DNA of 64,000 nt. Origin: Methylibium petroleiphilum PM1 (GTDB lineage: Bacteria > Pseudomonadota > Gammaproteobacteria > Burkholderiales > Burkholderiaceae_C). Of this stretch, positions 1 through 9,900 are shown one piece after another; position 1 is the first letter of the stretch, and every line of letters begins with the position of its first letter. The notes beneath the pieces were generated by a model. It did no database searches. It saw nothing but the letters and a program-made list of their open reading frames with translations, and was not told the DNA's origin. Both the position numbers and the translations under genes were made by a program. The stretch spans positions 2,976,001 to 3,040,000 of the forward strand of contig NC_008825.1 of assembly GCF_000015725.1 (NCBI RefSeq), read 5' to 3'.

Positions 1-97
1 CGTGTGCGTCGACCGCTTCCAGGCCTTCGGCTGCGCCGGCATGGCCTCGAAGATCAAGCCGGTGTCGCTGGAAGCCGGCGCGAAACGCTACGCCTGA
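1..97 (+). CDS. Class II fructose-bisphosphate aldolase, C-terminal fragment
   Basis: Only the last 31 residues lie in the window; the gene is cut by the left edge. The tail FQAFGCAGMASKIK, followed by PVSLEAGAKRY, matches the conserved C-terminus of proteobacterial class II (Zn-dependent) FBP aldolase, where an EAFG-x-AG-x-ASKIK-x-x-SLE pattern is usual. The enzyme interconverts fructose-1,6-bisphosphate with DHAP and glyceraldehyde-3-phosphate, in glycolysis or the Calvin cycle. A hairpin with a T-run follows 23 bp after the stop. The assignment rests on this short tail only; the fba or cbbA type cannot be decided. Confidence 0.65.
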   Translation, partial: VCVDRFQAFGCAGMASKIKPVSLEAGAKRYA

Positions 98-120
98 GCT
101 GAATCGGCTCGCGCCGTCAC

Positions 121-144
121 GGGGTGCCCAGGGCACCCCGTTTT
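121..144 (+). terminator. Rho-independent terminator after the aldolase gene
   Basis: A perfect inverted repeat GGGGTGCCC-A-GGGCACCCC (121-139) is followed by G and TTTT (141-144). It lies 23 bp beyond the aldolase stop and touches the stop of the convergent creA gene. The T-run is only on the plus-strand side, so it should mainly end the aldolase transcript. Confidence 0.75.
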
Positions 145-617
145 CATTTGATCGGGATGGTCAGCGCCCGGTCGATCGGCACGGCGGTGACGCTGTTCTG
201 CGGCGAACCCTCGATCACCCGATCGGAATAGGTCAGGTAGACCAGGGTGTTGCGCGCCCGATCGACCATGCGTACCACGTGCAGGCGCTTGAACACCAGC
301 GACTGGCGTTCGCTGAACATCTCTTCCTGCTCCGGCAGGGGCTTCAGGAAGCTGATGGCGCCGGTCTGCCGGCAGGCGATCGAGGCCTCCGCCTTGTCCT
401 CGGCCAGGCCGACGGCTCCCTTGATGCCGCCGGTCTTGGCGCGCGAGACGTAGCAGGTCACGCCAGCGACCTTGGGGTCGTCGTAGGCATCGACCACGAT
501 CTTGTGGTCCGGCCCGATCAGCTTGAACACGGTATCGACCTCGCCGACCTGCTGCGAGCTCGCGCTCGCCGTCACACCGAGCCCCGCGGCCAGCAGCAGG
601 AAGGTCATCGTTCTCAT
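144..617 (-). CDS. creA: CreA family periplasmic protein
   Basis: A 157-residue protein of the CreA family, whose biochemical function is unknown. It has an N-terminal hydrophobic signal peptide (about residues 4-20, ending ASASSQ), so the mature protein should be periplasmic. The family features VGEVDTVFK, then [12 protein letters not shown] and VAGVTCYVS, are all present, and the length is normal. The ATG at 617 was chosen because AGGAG lies just upstream and a signal peptide follows directly; the reading frame stays open further upstream but gives a poor N-terminus. It is convergent with the aldolase gene. Confidence 0.85.
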   Translation of the reverse strand: MRTMTFLLLAAGLGVTASASSQQVGEVDTVFKLIGPDHKIVVDAYDDPKVAGVTCYVSRAKTGGIKGAVGLAEDKAEASIACRQTGAISFLKPLPEQEEMFSERQSLVFKRLHVVRMVDRARNTLVYLTYSDRVIEGSPQNSVTAVPIDRALTIPIK

Positions 618-654
618 CGCTCTCTCCTGACGGCGCACAGCGGCCGCCCTGGTT

Positions 655-1692
655 TCACAGGCGGTCGGACACGCCCACGCGCACCGGCGGCACCGGTCCG
701 CGGACTTCGGCCGGCCGCACGATACCTGCCACGGCATGGCTGCGATCGGCCGTGTCACGCGGTGTGGCCGCGGCCAGCGGCCGACCATCCCGGCCGACGA
801 GACTGGCCACGACCGGCTCGTTCGCCTTGACGCCGCGCCGCGTGACGACGGCCACCTCACCGCTGGCCAGCTTGACGTAGCTGCCGGGCGGATACATGCC
901 GAGCGACTTGATGACGGCCGAACCCACCACATCGGGCCGCCCGTCCGGCCCCAGGCAGGCCGCACGCGCTGCCAGGGTGGCCGGCATCCCGGCCCGGAAT
1001 CGGCGCGAACTCATCTTGGCGGTGAAGACATCGACGCGACGCACCACGCTGGCCAGGCGCTGGGTCGGGCTAAGCGCCGCGAAGCCGGTCTCCGGCGGCG
1101 GATCGGTGTGGTGCAGTTCGACGATCTCGAGCCAGACCGGATCCTGCACACCGACCTGCCGCAGCAACTGGGCACCGGCCTGCGCATGACCGTCGATGAC
1201 GCGCCGCTGGTCCAGCGTCGGAGTGCGCTCGCGATGGATCAGCTCGTTCTGCAGCTCCATCATGCTGAGGTTCATTGTCAGCGTCGCGAGCGCGGCGGAT
1301 TGGCGCTCGGCATCCCCGACGTTCAGATGGTGGAGGCACAGGTCGACCACCACCGCGCAGAACAGCGCGTGCTGGCTGCTGTAGTGATCCTGCACCCGCT
1401 GCGCGCTCTGCACCTGCAGGTAGAGCGCCATGTCGGCGTCGCGCTCGACCAGTGCCCGGATGCGCCGGCCGACTCCATCGATCAGCGAGACCCACGCCCC
1501 TTCCTGGCTAGGCGCCCGTAACAGCGTGAGCAACTGGTGGTGGATCGCGGTCAGGTCGGACGGCAGGGCTGCCTGCGAAGGGGACACTAGGTCGTCGCCG
1601 GCTGCCGCACTGGGCTCGGAAGGCTCCGGGTAAGAGGTCAGCGAGTTCAATCGGGGAATCTCCGGTGTGTCACGCTCAGCGTCCACCCGCAA
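655..1692 (-). CDS. Degenerate HD-GYP/HD-domain protein
   Basis: A predicted cytoplasmic protein of about 345 residues. Its middle and C-terminal parts look like an HD-GYP phosphodiesterase fold: [16 protein letters not shown], a later ELHHTDPP, then an [15 protein letters not shown] helix that corresponds to the D-x-Y-DAL-x-SxR-x-YR segment. The HD pair and the GYP triplet themselves are missing, so c-di-GMP hydrolysis is doubtful and a binding or scaffolding role is as likely. No ATG opens the frame: the choices are TTG at 1692 or GTG at 1686, neither with a clear ribosome site. It lies downstream of psd on the same strand, 45 bp away. Confidence 0.6.
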   Translation of the reverse strand: MRVDAERDTPEIPRLNSLTSYPEPSEPSAAAGDDLVSPSQAALPSDLTAIHHQLLTLLRAPSQEGAWVSLIDGVGRRIRALVERDADMALYLQVQSAQRVQDHYSSQHALFCAVVVDLCLHHLNVGDAERQSAALATLTMNLSMMELQNELIHRERTPTLDQRRVIDGHAQAGAQLLRQVGVQDPVWLEIVELHHTDPPPETGFAALSPTQRLASVVRRVDVFTAKMSSRRFRAGMPATLAARAACLGPDGRPDVVGSAVIKSLGMYPPGSYVKLASGEVAVVTRRGVKANEPVVASLVGRDGRPLAAATPRDTADRSHAVAGIVRPAEVRGPVPPVRVGVSDRL

Positions 1693-1737
1693 ATGTAACC
1701 GTGCCGATCACTCGTACATCAGTCGAACCTCATTCCC

Positions 1738-2589
1738 CTACAGAAGCGGAGCGAACGCCATCGCCTCGCCCAGGCGCACTGCCCGTCCGGGCTCCCAGCC
1801 CGGATCGAAGCGGACCGAACCCTGCGGAAACAGTGCCACGACGGTCGACCCCAGCAGGAACCGCCCCATCTCCTCACCCTGCCGCAGCCGCAGTTCGCGG
1901 TCGGCATAGCGCCACTCGCGCAGCCGGCCGCTGCGCGGGGGATTCACCTGGCCGTGCCAGACCGTGGCCATGCTGCCGACGATGGTCGCCCCCACGAGCA
2001 CCAGCACGAAGGGCCCCAGCGGTCCGTCGAACTCGCAGACCACCCGCTCGTTGCGCGCGAACAGCCCCGGGACACCGCGCGCGGTGACCGGGTTGACCGA
2101 AAACAGGTCCCCCGGCACGTGGATCATGCGCAGCAGCCGGCCGTCGCAGGGCATGTGGATGCGGTGGTAGTCACGCGGACTGAGGTAGAGCGTGGCGAAC
2201 TGCCCGTCCTGGAAGCGCGCCGCCAGCTCCGCGTCGCCACCGACCAGCGCGCGGGTCGAATAGTGGTGCCCCTTGGCCTGGAAGATCTGGTCGCGCTCGA
2301 TCGCGCCGAACTGGCTGATCGCGCCGTCGACCGGACACACCAGTTCGGCCGACGCCAGCGGGCGGGCGCCCGGGCGCAGCGCCCGGGTGAAGAAGTCGTT
2401 GAAGCGGGTGTAGCGGGCGATGTCGGGCTCGGCCGCCTCGCTCATGTCGACCCGGTACTTGCGGACGAAGCGACGGATGATGGCGGTCGTGATGCCGCCC
2501 CAGCGCCCCGAGGCCACGAAGCCGGCAAACACCGTCAGCGCCCGCTGGGGCACCAGGTACTGCAGCAGCACGGGAAGTCGTTCGGACAC
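1738..2589 (-). CDS. psd: Phosphatidylserine decarboxylase proenzyme
   Basis: Psd decarboxylates phosphatidylserine to phosphatidylethanolamine at the inner membrane. The 283-residue protein has the proteobacterial Psd pattern: an N-terminal membrane-associating region, RYTRFNDFFTRALRPGARP, CPVDGAISQFG, the SPRDYHRIHMP box and the autocleavage site LGST near residue 248. Cleavage at that Ser makes the pyruvoyl group and splits off a short alpha chain of about 35 residues. The start codon at 2589 is GTG without a strong ribosome site, but it gives the usual family N-terminus. It stands between the hoxJ kinase gene and the HD-like gene, with no functional link seen. Confidence 0.93.
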   Translation of the reverse strand: MSERLPVLLQYLVPQRALTVFAGFVASGRWGGITTAIIRRFVRKYRVDMSEAAEPDIARYTRFNDFFTRALRPGARPLASAELVCPVDGAISQFGAIERDQIFQAKGHHYSTRALVGGDAELAARFQDGQFATLYLSPRDYHRIHMPCDGRLLRMIHVPGDLFSVNPVTARGVPGLFARNERVVCEFDGPLGPFVLVLVGATIVGSMATVWHGQVNPPRSGRLREWRYADRELRLRQGEEMGRFLLGSTVVALFPQGSVRFDPGWEPGRAVRLGEAMAFAPLL

Positions 2590-2662
2590 GAGGCAAGGAC
2601 ACGGAGCGGAGGCGCAGCAGTGTAGCGAGCGCCGAGCCGCGTCCGCGGCACGATCGGCTCGG

Positions 2663-4105
<1,443 letters not shown>

Positions 4106-4127
4106 GTCCGCACCGCTGGCCGATGGG

Positions 4128-6296
4128 TCAGAAGTTGGCCGTCAGCGTCAGGCGCAGACTGCGCGGTTCGACGGGGTGGAAATGGATGTCGTCCACGCCG
4201 CCGGCCGGTTCCCCCTGCAGGCGGGACGGGTAGTAGTAGTCGATGTCGCTGGCCTTGCGGTCGAACAGGTTGAAGACATCCAGCGCGAGCTTCACGTCCG
4301 TGCCGACCTTGTAGCCGACACGCAGGTAGGCCAGGGTCGTGGCACTCGATCGCACGCTGTTGTCCTCGATCAACGGCCGAGGCCCGAAATAGCGCAACTG
4401 AAACTGCCCGAACCAAGGCCCCAGATCGGTCACGGTCACGCCCAGCGAAGCGACCCGGTTCACCGCACCCGGGATGTGGTTGCCGACCGTCGGATCGGGA
4501 TCGTCCTCGCTGAAGCGCGCCCGCGAGGCCGCGAGATCCAGATCGAACAGCAGCCAGGGTCGGACCACGTAATGGTTGTTCCATTCGATGCCGTAGCGCT
4601 TGCTGGCCCGGTTGGGTTCGGTCTCGCCGGCATCACCGACGAACAGCAGTTCGGAGTCCAGCTTCAGGTGCCAGAGCGCCAGAGAACTCTGCAGACCCGG
4701 CACGAGTTCGGTGCGAAGGCCGAGTTCCCCGCCCTTGGAGCGAACCAGCGGGTCGACCGCCTGGACGGCCACGGTCGGATCCTTGGCCGCGACCTTGGCG
4801 GTCGCACCGCGTGCGTCGTTGCTGTGATAGCCGTAGCCGTAGTTCGCGAAGTACTCGGTCTTGCTCCACGGGCCGATGATCAGCGACAGCTTGGGCGACG
4901 CGATGCTGTCGTTCTTCTTGCCGCTGTTCTGGGGAATCGAGCTGTCCACGTCGAACGCGAACCGATCGAACCGCAAGCCCGCCACGCTGCGCAACCACGG
5001 CAGCCATTGCGTGGCGTTCTCGCCGTAGACCCCGACGCTGGTCTCGCGAACGCGTGACTCCTGGGTGGTACTGACGCGCTGCCGCGCCACGTTGCTGTAC
5101 AGGCCCACGGGATCGAGCCGGTCGTGCCGGACCTGTGCCCCGAGGGTGTTGATCACCTCGCGGCCCTCGAAGCTCGTGTTCCAGCTCCGGCTGGTGTTCA
5201 GGCCGACCACCTTGCGGCGTTCCGCCTGCTCGAACTGGTCACCGTTCGCCACGGTCGGGTCGAGGTCCACCGGATTCTCGAGGAAGAAGGTGAAGTTGGA
5301 GAACAGGTTCAAGCGCGACTGGACGGCATAGGCGCTGAACTTGAAGCTGCCGTCGTCGAGCTTGTGCGTCAGGTCGTACGAGAGGCTGTAGCGCGAGGTC
5401 TCGCCGCCATCGGTGGGATCGAGCGCGCCGAAGCGCCCGATCAGGCCCCGGTCGACGGCACGCTTTGGAATCTGGTCGGTGGAACTCCACTGGGCCGAAT
5501 AGCCCATCGCGGTGATCACGGACCGCGTCTGGGCGTCGCCGAAGCTGTAGCGCAACACACCGTTCAGGCGGCGGAAATTTTCGGGGTTGTCCCAGGGCCC
5601 GTCGTTGTGCCCGGACTCCAGCGCATAGAGCAACTGCCCATCGCCCACAGCACCGGAGTTCGCCAGCAGGCCCCTGCGGTAGCCGTTCTCGCCGAAGGTG
5701 ATCGAGCCGATGCCCTTGGGCAGCGTGTCGACCAGGCGGATGTGCGCGGCGCCGGCCGAGGCGAAGTCGCCCTCCTCCGCGTAATAGGGCCCCTTGCGGT
5801 AGTTGATGCGATCGACCAGCTCCGGGATCAGCCAGTTGAGATCGCTGTAGCCGTGACCATGGGCGTGCGTGGGCATGTTGACCGGCATCGCGTCGACGAA
5901 GGTCGCGAAGTCGGTGCCGTGGTCGAGGTTGAAGCCCCGCAGGTAGTACTGGTTGGCCTTGCCGTCCCCGCTGTGCTGCGACACGATGACGCCCGGCACG
6001 AACTCCAGCACCTCGGCCGGCCGCAGCGTCGGGCGGTTCTCGATCAGCTTGGCCGTGACGGTGCCCTGGCTTGCGGCGTCCGAACTGCCGATCGAGTTGT
6101 TGTAGTTGCCCTGCACGACGATCGGCTCGAGCTGGGTGATCGGCACCTCCGGCGTTGGTGTCTGTGCCACGGCGCTGTTGCTCAGCGCCGCCAGCGAGAT
6201 CGCCTGCAGCGCCAGGTTGAACGGCCATTGCCGATGGGAGGACACCGAGGCGAGGTCCCCGCTGCGAGCCTCCCGGTTGGGCTTGCTTTCGTGCAT
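4128..6296 (-). CDS. TonB-dependent outer-membrane receptor, probable nickel receptor
   Basis: A 722-residue outer-membrane receptor. It has a signal peptide ending at SAVAQ, a plug domain (about 60-200, with RPAEVLEFVPGVIVSQHSG and YYLRGFNLDHGTDF) and a 22-strand-type barrel ending in aromatic Phe (LTLTANF). The plug carries the His-rich stretch PTHAHGHGY. Substrate nickel is inferred: the gene lies beside nikKLMQO, and an operator like that of the other receptor gene lies 82-108 bp upstream. It is transcribed alone or with hoxJ, which starts 22 bp downstream. Such receptors need TonB-ExbBD, which is not in this window. The receptor class is certain, the substrate less so. Confidence 0.85.
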   Translation of the reverse strand: MHESKPNREARSGDLASVSSHRQWPFNLALQAISLAALSNSAVAQTPTPEVPITQLEPIVVQGNYNNSIGSSDAASQGTVTAKLIENRPTLRPAEVLEFVPGVIVSQHSGDGKANQYYLRGFNLDHGTDFATFVDAMPVNMPTHAHGHGYSDLNWLIPELVDRINYRKGPYYAEEGDFASAGAAHIRLVDTLPKGIGSITFGENGYRRGLLANSGAVGDGQLLYALESGHNDGPWDNPENFRRLNGVLRYSFGDAQTRSVITAMGYSAQWSSTDQIPKRAVDRGLIGRFGALDPTDGGETSRYSLSYDLTHKLDDGSFKFSAYAVQSRLNLFSNFTFFLENPVDLDPTVANGDQFEQAERRKVVGLNTSRSWNTSFEGREVINTLGAQVRHDRLDPVGLYSNVARQRVSTTQESRVRETSVGVYGENATQWLPWLRSVAGLRFDRFAFDVDSSIPQNSGKKNDSIASPKLSLIIGPWSKTEYFANYGYGYHSNDARGATAKVAAKDPTVAVQAVDPLVRSKGGELGLRTELVPGLQSSLALWHLKLDSELLFVGDAGETEPNRASKRYGIEWNNHYVVRPWLLFDLDLAASRARFSEDDPDPTVGNHIPGAVNRVASLGVTVTDLGPWFGQFQLRYFGPRPLIEDNSVRSSATTLAYLRVGYKVGTDVKLALDVFNLFDRKASDIDYYYPSRLQGEPAGGVDDIHFHPVEPRSLRLTLTANF

Positions 6297-6377
6297 GGCT
6301 TTGTCTCCTTCCTGATCGTGTCGGCGAGCCCACGCGCCACGACGCGAGACTGGTTCAAGCCCTCCCGAACGATCTGT

Positions 6378-6404
6378 GTAAGATAAATTTTCTAGTGCTC
6401 ATAC
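6378..6404 (-). promoter_or_regulatory. Candidate NikR operator of the first TonB receptor gene
   Basis: On the plus strand GTAAGA (6378-6383), a 15-base spacer, then TCATAC (6399-6404). This resembles the NikR dyad GTATGA-N16-TCATAC known from E. coli, one base shorter and with one mismatch. The same element with the same spacer occurs upstream of the other receptor gene (12029-12055), and similarity runs on to about 6416. It lies 82 bp upstream of the receptor start codon. Confidence 0.6.
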
Positions 6405-6599
6405 ATTATTCGTACCAGCCCACAACAAGCAGCTGGACAACTTGTGCCGATGCAGCGCTTCGGACGCTCCCTGCCACGTACGGACAAGCGCCGATATCGG
6501 ATGCATCGTTCGCCGCACGAGCTGACTTGCATGGACATCGCCCGGAAGCCGCGCTTTCCAGTTGGCACACTCTCCTGCTGATCGGTTGCCGGCCTGTTC
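6405..6599. other. Non-coding stretch between nikO and the TonB receptor operator
   Basis: About 195 bases between the end of nikO and the candidate NikR operator. I see no convincing ORF with a ribosome site, no cobalamin or NiCo riboswitch-like core and no T-tailed hairpin. A weak dyad GGAAGC-CGCG-CTTTCC lies near 6543-6562. It presumably holds the 3' end of the nik transcript and upstream promoter DNA. Confidence 0.4.
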
Positions 6600-7385
6600 T
6601 CAGCCTGGCGTTTCCCAGGCGTGCAGGTGCATGTGAGCATGCTCGCCAGCGCCATGGCGGTGACGATGGCGATGCGCCAACTGCGCGACCTCCAGCAGTT
6701 CCACGTCGGCGAGCGCCCGCTCGATGGGGCCGTCGTAGTGCAAGCTCCCCCCGGGCTCGAGGACGAGACAGCGCTCCCCGAACTCCGAAGCCATTGACAG
6801 GTTGTGCGTGCTGACGATGACGGTCGCCCGGGTGCCGAGCAGGTAATCCGCCAGCCAGCCGGCCGTGCGGGGATCGAGGTTGGCCGACGGCTCGTCGAGC
6901 AGCAGGACCCTGGGGTCGAGCGCCAGCACCGCGGCCAACGCGACCTTCTGCTTCTCACCGCCCGAAAGATGGAAAGGCGGCGCGTCGAGCAAGGCCTCGA
7001 GCCGCAGTTCGCGGGCCCAGCGAGCGACGCGCGCATCCACATCGGCCAGACCGAGCTGGCGCGGGCCGTAGGCAATCTCGTCGCGCACGGTCGCGTTGAA
7101 CAGCATCGCCTCCGGATGCTGGAACAGCAGCACGCACTCGCGGCGAAAGCGCCGGGCCCGATCGCGGTCGCGCAAGCGCTGCACGGTGACCTCTTCCCCG
7201 TCGTGGAAGCTGCGCCCTGCGGTCGGGTCGATCAGGCCGTTGAGCAGCTTGAGCAGCGTGGACTTCCCGCTGCCGTTGGGACCGAGCAGCACCACCTTCT
7301 CGCCGGCCTCGATGCGCAGCGTGAGGCCGCTGAAAGCCGGGGGCCTGTCGGGCCAGCCGAAACTCACGCCCTGCAGCTCAATCAT
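6600..7385 (-). CDS. nikO: Nickel ECF transporter ATPase NikO, with His-rich tail
   Basis: ATP-binding subunit of an energy-coupling-factor (CbiO-like) nickel importer, 261 residues. It shows Walker A GPNGSGKST (about 35-43), Q-loop FQHPE, signature LSGGEKQK, Walker B VLLLDEPSANLD and switch His STHN. The C-terminus carries a run of about ten His (HRHRHRHGAGEHAHMHLH), absent from usual CbiO proteins and likely to bind or buffer Ni2+. The ATG at 7385 overlaps the end of nikQ by 8 bp. Last gene of the nikK-L-M-Q-O operon. Confidence 0.9.
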   Translation of the reverse strand: MIELQGVSFGWPDRPPAFSGLTLRIEAGEKVVLLGPNGSGKSTLLKLLNGLIDPTAGRSFHDGEEVTVQRLRDRDRARRFRRECVLLFQHPEAMLFNATVRDEIAYGPRQLGLADVDARVARWARELRLEALLDAPPFHLSGGEKQKVALAAVLALDPRVLLLDEPSANLDPRTAGWLADYLLGTRATVIVSTHNLSMASEFGERCLVLEPGGSLHYDGPIERALADVELLEVAQLAHRHRHRHGAGEHAHMHLHAWETPG

Positions 7386-7998
7386 CGAAGCATCCTCTCG
7401 ATCGCATGGCCAGGGAAGCCTCCGCAGCGCTGGCCACCGACTTGTCCAGCAGGTGCGTGGCCTGGGCAGAGGCGTTGCGAGCGCGATCGCTCCAACGCGG
7501 GCGGCCCGGGTTGCGGCTCACGAAGGCCAGCCGGAAGTCGCGCAGAACGCGCAGGAACACCGTGACCTGCCCGACCGCGAGCGTGGCCACGAAACTCAAG
7601 GTCGGCGAGAACGACAGGGCCTGCAGCACATTGACCCGCGACACGAACCAGAAACCCAGGAACACGAGCAGCAGCACGCGCAGATTGACCAGCACGAGGT
7701 AGGCAGGCCGGAACGCGCCCTGCCACAGCGAGACCCCCAGATACCCCAGGCTCACGGACAGGTTGAAGGCCAGCACCGCCAGCAGGGCACGCCGAAGCAC
7801 GCGCCAGCGTGTGGACCCGCTGGCGGCCAACGCGAGGCCCAGCAGGCCGGCCAGCACCCGAGGATCGTGCACGGACGTCACCGCCACCACGGCAGTGGCG
7901 TAGCCGGCCAGCCACCACTGCGCGTGACGCGCGGCCCTCGGAGTCGTGGCCGGCAAGCCGTCGGCCGGGGCCGGACAGCAGGAAGGGTTCATGCGCAT
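7378..7998 (-). CDS. nikQ: Nickel ECF transporter transmembrane protein NikQ
   Basis: CbiQ-type T-component, 206 residues, that couples ATP hydrolysis by NikO to the substrate-binding membrane protein NikM. About five hydrophobic segments are visible (roughly residues 28-60, 68-90, 98-120, 128-150), and a charged C-terminal cytoplasmic helix region FRLAFVSRNPGRPRW fits the coupling region. The CbiQ family is quite divergent, so the call also relies on the position between nikM and nikO. ATG at 7998 overlaps the nikM stop; a second ATG at 7992 is also possible. Confidence 0.85.
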   Translation of the reverse strand: MRMNPSCCPAPADGLPATTPRAARHAQWWLAGYATAVVAVTSVHDPRVLAGLLGLALAASGSTRWRVLRRALLAVLAFNLSVSLGYLGVSLWQGAFRPAYLVLVNLRVLLLVFLGFWFVSRVNVLQALSFSPTLSFVATLAVGQVTVFLRVLRDFRLAFVSRNPGRPRWSDRARNASAQATHLLDKSVASAAEASLAMRSRGCFDD

Positions 7999-8666
7999 CG
8001 CACCGAACGTTCGGCCTGCCCTTCCGCCGCGACCCAGCCGCGGCCGCGGGCGAAACGCCAGACCAGCAGCGTCAGGGCCGCCTCTCCCACGCCGATCAGC
8101 GCATGCGGCACCAGTACCGCCGGCAGCACGACGGCGAAGCCGAACGGGAAGAAGAGCGGCGTCCCGTCGGGGCGCTGGGCGATCAGCGGCTGCAGACCGA
8201 GCACCAGGCCGACGATCAGGCCAGAGAGCATCACGGAACACCACGCAGCAGCCACCACAGCGAGTGGCTCGCCGAGCCGCCGCAGCGCGCGAAACACCAG
8301 CACGGCCATCGCGGCGCCCGCCAGCCCCATGGCCAAGGCATTGATCGGCAGGGCGGTGACGCCACCGGCACCGAACAGCAGCGACTGCAGCAGCAGCACC
8401 AGGCTGTAGGACAGGAAGGCGAGACGGACACCGAACAGCAGCGCCAGCATCGCCACGCCCAGCAGATGCCCCGACGTGCCCCCCGGGATCGGCAGCATGA
8501 TCAGCCCGAGACCGTAGGCCAGGGCCGTCAGCGCCGCAAGCTTGGGCACGGTCTGGTCGTCCAGTTGCCGGCGCAGGCTGCGCGCCGCCCACAGCCAGGC
8601 AACGCCCGCCACCGCGTAGGCCGGCAGAAAGGTCTGCGGCGAGAGGAAGCCGTCAGGGATGTGCAT
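7989..8666 (-). CDS. nikM: Nickel ECF transporter substrate-binding membrane protein NikM
   Basis: CbiM/NikM S-component, 225 residues, with about six to seven membrane helices. The start at 8666 is set by the family's invariant N-terminus MHIPDGFLSP: in NikM structures the N-terminal amine and His2 form part of the square-planar Ni2+ site, so an upstream in-frame ATG at 8690 would spoil it. The second metal His lies in the GGTSGHLLG loop. It overlaps nikL by 14 bp and nikQ by 10 bp, which suggests translational coupling. Co2+ cannot be ruled out from sequence, but the nikR/hydrogenase context favours Ni2+. Confidence 0.92.
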   Translation of the reverse strand: MHIPDGFLSPQTFLPAYAVAGVAWLWAARSLRRQLDDQTVPKLAALTALAYGLGLIMLPIPGGTSGHLLGVAMLALLFGVRLAFLSYSLVLLLQSLLFGAGGVTALPINALAMGLAGAAMAVLVFRALRRLGEPLAVVAAAWCSVMLSGLIVGLVLGLQPLIAQRPDGTPLFFPFGFAVVLPAVLVPHALIGVGEAALTLLVWRFARGRGWVAAEGQAERSVRCA

Positions 8667-9150
8667 CGGACCCGTCTCGTGCGACCGCACCGCGCGGCCT
8701 GCGCCCGCGGACGAAGAGCTGCAGCGCGCAGAACAGCGCCAGGATCACCAGCACACCGAGCAGCACGCGCGAGGGGCGGTCGGTCGCCGGACCCGGGACG
8801 GAGATCGCGGCCTCGCCGGACGTCTCGAAGTTCACGTCCACCCCGTGCCCATCGGCGGAGAAGGCGCGGACGCGCCAGCGTTTCACCTGATCTGGCAGGA
8901 AGACCGCGCGCCCCTGCCCGTCGGTGCTGCCGGACAGCGTGGGCTGGGTGCTGCCGTCGGCGAACAGTTCGTAGCGTTCGAAAGAGAACGGCTCACCGTC
9001 GGCATAGGTCAGGCGGACCACCGTGGCCTGCGCCCGCGACACCTCCTCATGCACTTCATGGGCCGATACGGAGCCGATCATCCCGGTCAGGACCCAGGGT
9101 AACAGGCAGGCGACCGAAGACCGCGCGCTGCGGCGTGCGACGAGACTCAT
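8653..9150 (-). CDS. nikL: NikL-like membrane-anchored accessory protein of the nickel transporter
   Basis: A 165-residue protein with a signal peptide (about 12-30, ending VSAHE), a periplasmic beta-rich domain and one C-terminal membrane helix (about 128-147, VLLGVLVILALFCALQLFV) before a short basic tail. Small proteins of this design take the place of NikN in NikKLMQO systems, where they complete the permease around NikM. The mature N-terminus HEVHEE could offer metal ligands. It sits between nikK and nikM, 21 bp after nikK. The function is by context; sequence similarity within the group is low. Confidence 0.7.
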   Translation of the reverse strand: MSLVARRSARSSVACLLPWVLTGMIGSVSAHEVHEEVSRAQATVVRLTYADGEPFSFERYELFADGSTQPTLSGSTDGQGRAVFLPDQVKRWRVRAFSADGHGVDVNFETSGEAAISVPGPATDRPSRVLLGVLVILALFCALQLFVRGRRPRGAVARDGSDAHP

Positions 9151-9171
9151 CTTCCGTATCCCTCCGATCGA

Positions 9172-9888
9172 TCAATGCACCGTGAAGACGAGGTTGGCCG
9201 AGATCGACTCGCTGTCGGCCCGCGGATCGTTCGCGAGGTCCTGCTTGCGGTTGACCGACAGGGTCTGCTCGCCGGCGACCACCGGTACCTGCGCCTTGCC
9301 TTCGGCGTCGGCCTCGATGGGGGCCTCCTTGCTGTACTCGGCACGCACGAGCTTCGCACCGGCCAGCGGCTTGCCATCCCACAGCACCTGCACCGGCAGC
9401 GACTTGCCGGCGGCGGGTGCGGCGGAGCTCAGCGGCACCAGTTCGAGCCGCTGGCCCTGCGGCTTGGTCACGGCCGCACTCCAGGCAAACACGGTCTTGC
9501 CGTATTTCACCGAGTGCACCGCGCTGACCGCACCGGGCACCTCGTTCTTCGGCAGGTTCTTGGACGTCGCATCCGCGCCTGCGGTCTTGCTCCAGTAGCC
9601 ATTGTCGAAGTGCAGCGTCATCAGCGAGGGTGCCTGCGACAGCGTCGCACGCACCGCATCGCTGCCGTCCTGGCGCTTCACGGCGATGGCGGCTCCCCTG
9701 GCATCGAGCGCCGACAGCGACTTCACCTTCGCGGGGACATAGGCCTCGACCTGCTCGCCGTGGCCGTAGAGCACGGCGTAGGCCTCGCCTTTGGCGGCGA
9801 TCCAGGCATCGTGCGATCGAGCGGACAGTGCCGTGCCCGCCAAGGCGGCAGCGATGAGGACATGCAGAGAAGGGTGTCGAGCGATCAT
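9172..9888 (-). CDS. nikK: NikK-like periplasmic DUF4198 protein
   Basis: A 238-residue exported protein of the DUF4198 type with a signal peptide ending near SARSH. The mature N-terminus HDAWIAA is the family hallmark: an early His that probably helps bind metal. DUF4198 proteins are repeatedly linked to TonB receptors and Ni/Co ECF transporters, and this one matches NikK, a supposed periplasmic nickel carrier. It starts 12 bp after the receptor gene stop and precedes nikL by 21 bp, with GGAGATCCC before the ATG. Function is inferred from family and context. Confidence 0.75.
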   Translation of the reverse strand: MIARHPSLHVLIAAALAGTALSARSHDAWIAAKGEAYAVLYGHGEQVEAYVPAKVKSLSALDARGAAIAVKRQDGSDAVRATLSQAPSLMTLHFDNGYWSKTAGADATSKNLPKNEVPGAVSAVHSVKYGKTVFAWSAAVTKPQGQRLELVPLSSAAPAAGKSLPVQVLWDGKPLAGAKLVRAEYSKEAPIEADAEGKAQVPVVAGEQTLSVNRKQDLANDPRADSESISANLVFTVH

Positions 9889-9900
9889 GGGATCTCCTGG

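Noticed and set aside
6405-6599. A nickel/cobalt or cobalamin riboswitch before the TonB receptor gene
   Set aside because: I found no conserved core or paired architecture; the shared element with the other receptor gene is a protein-type DNA dyad.
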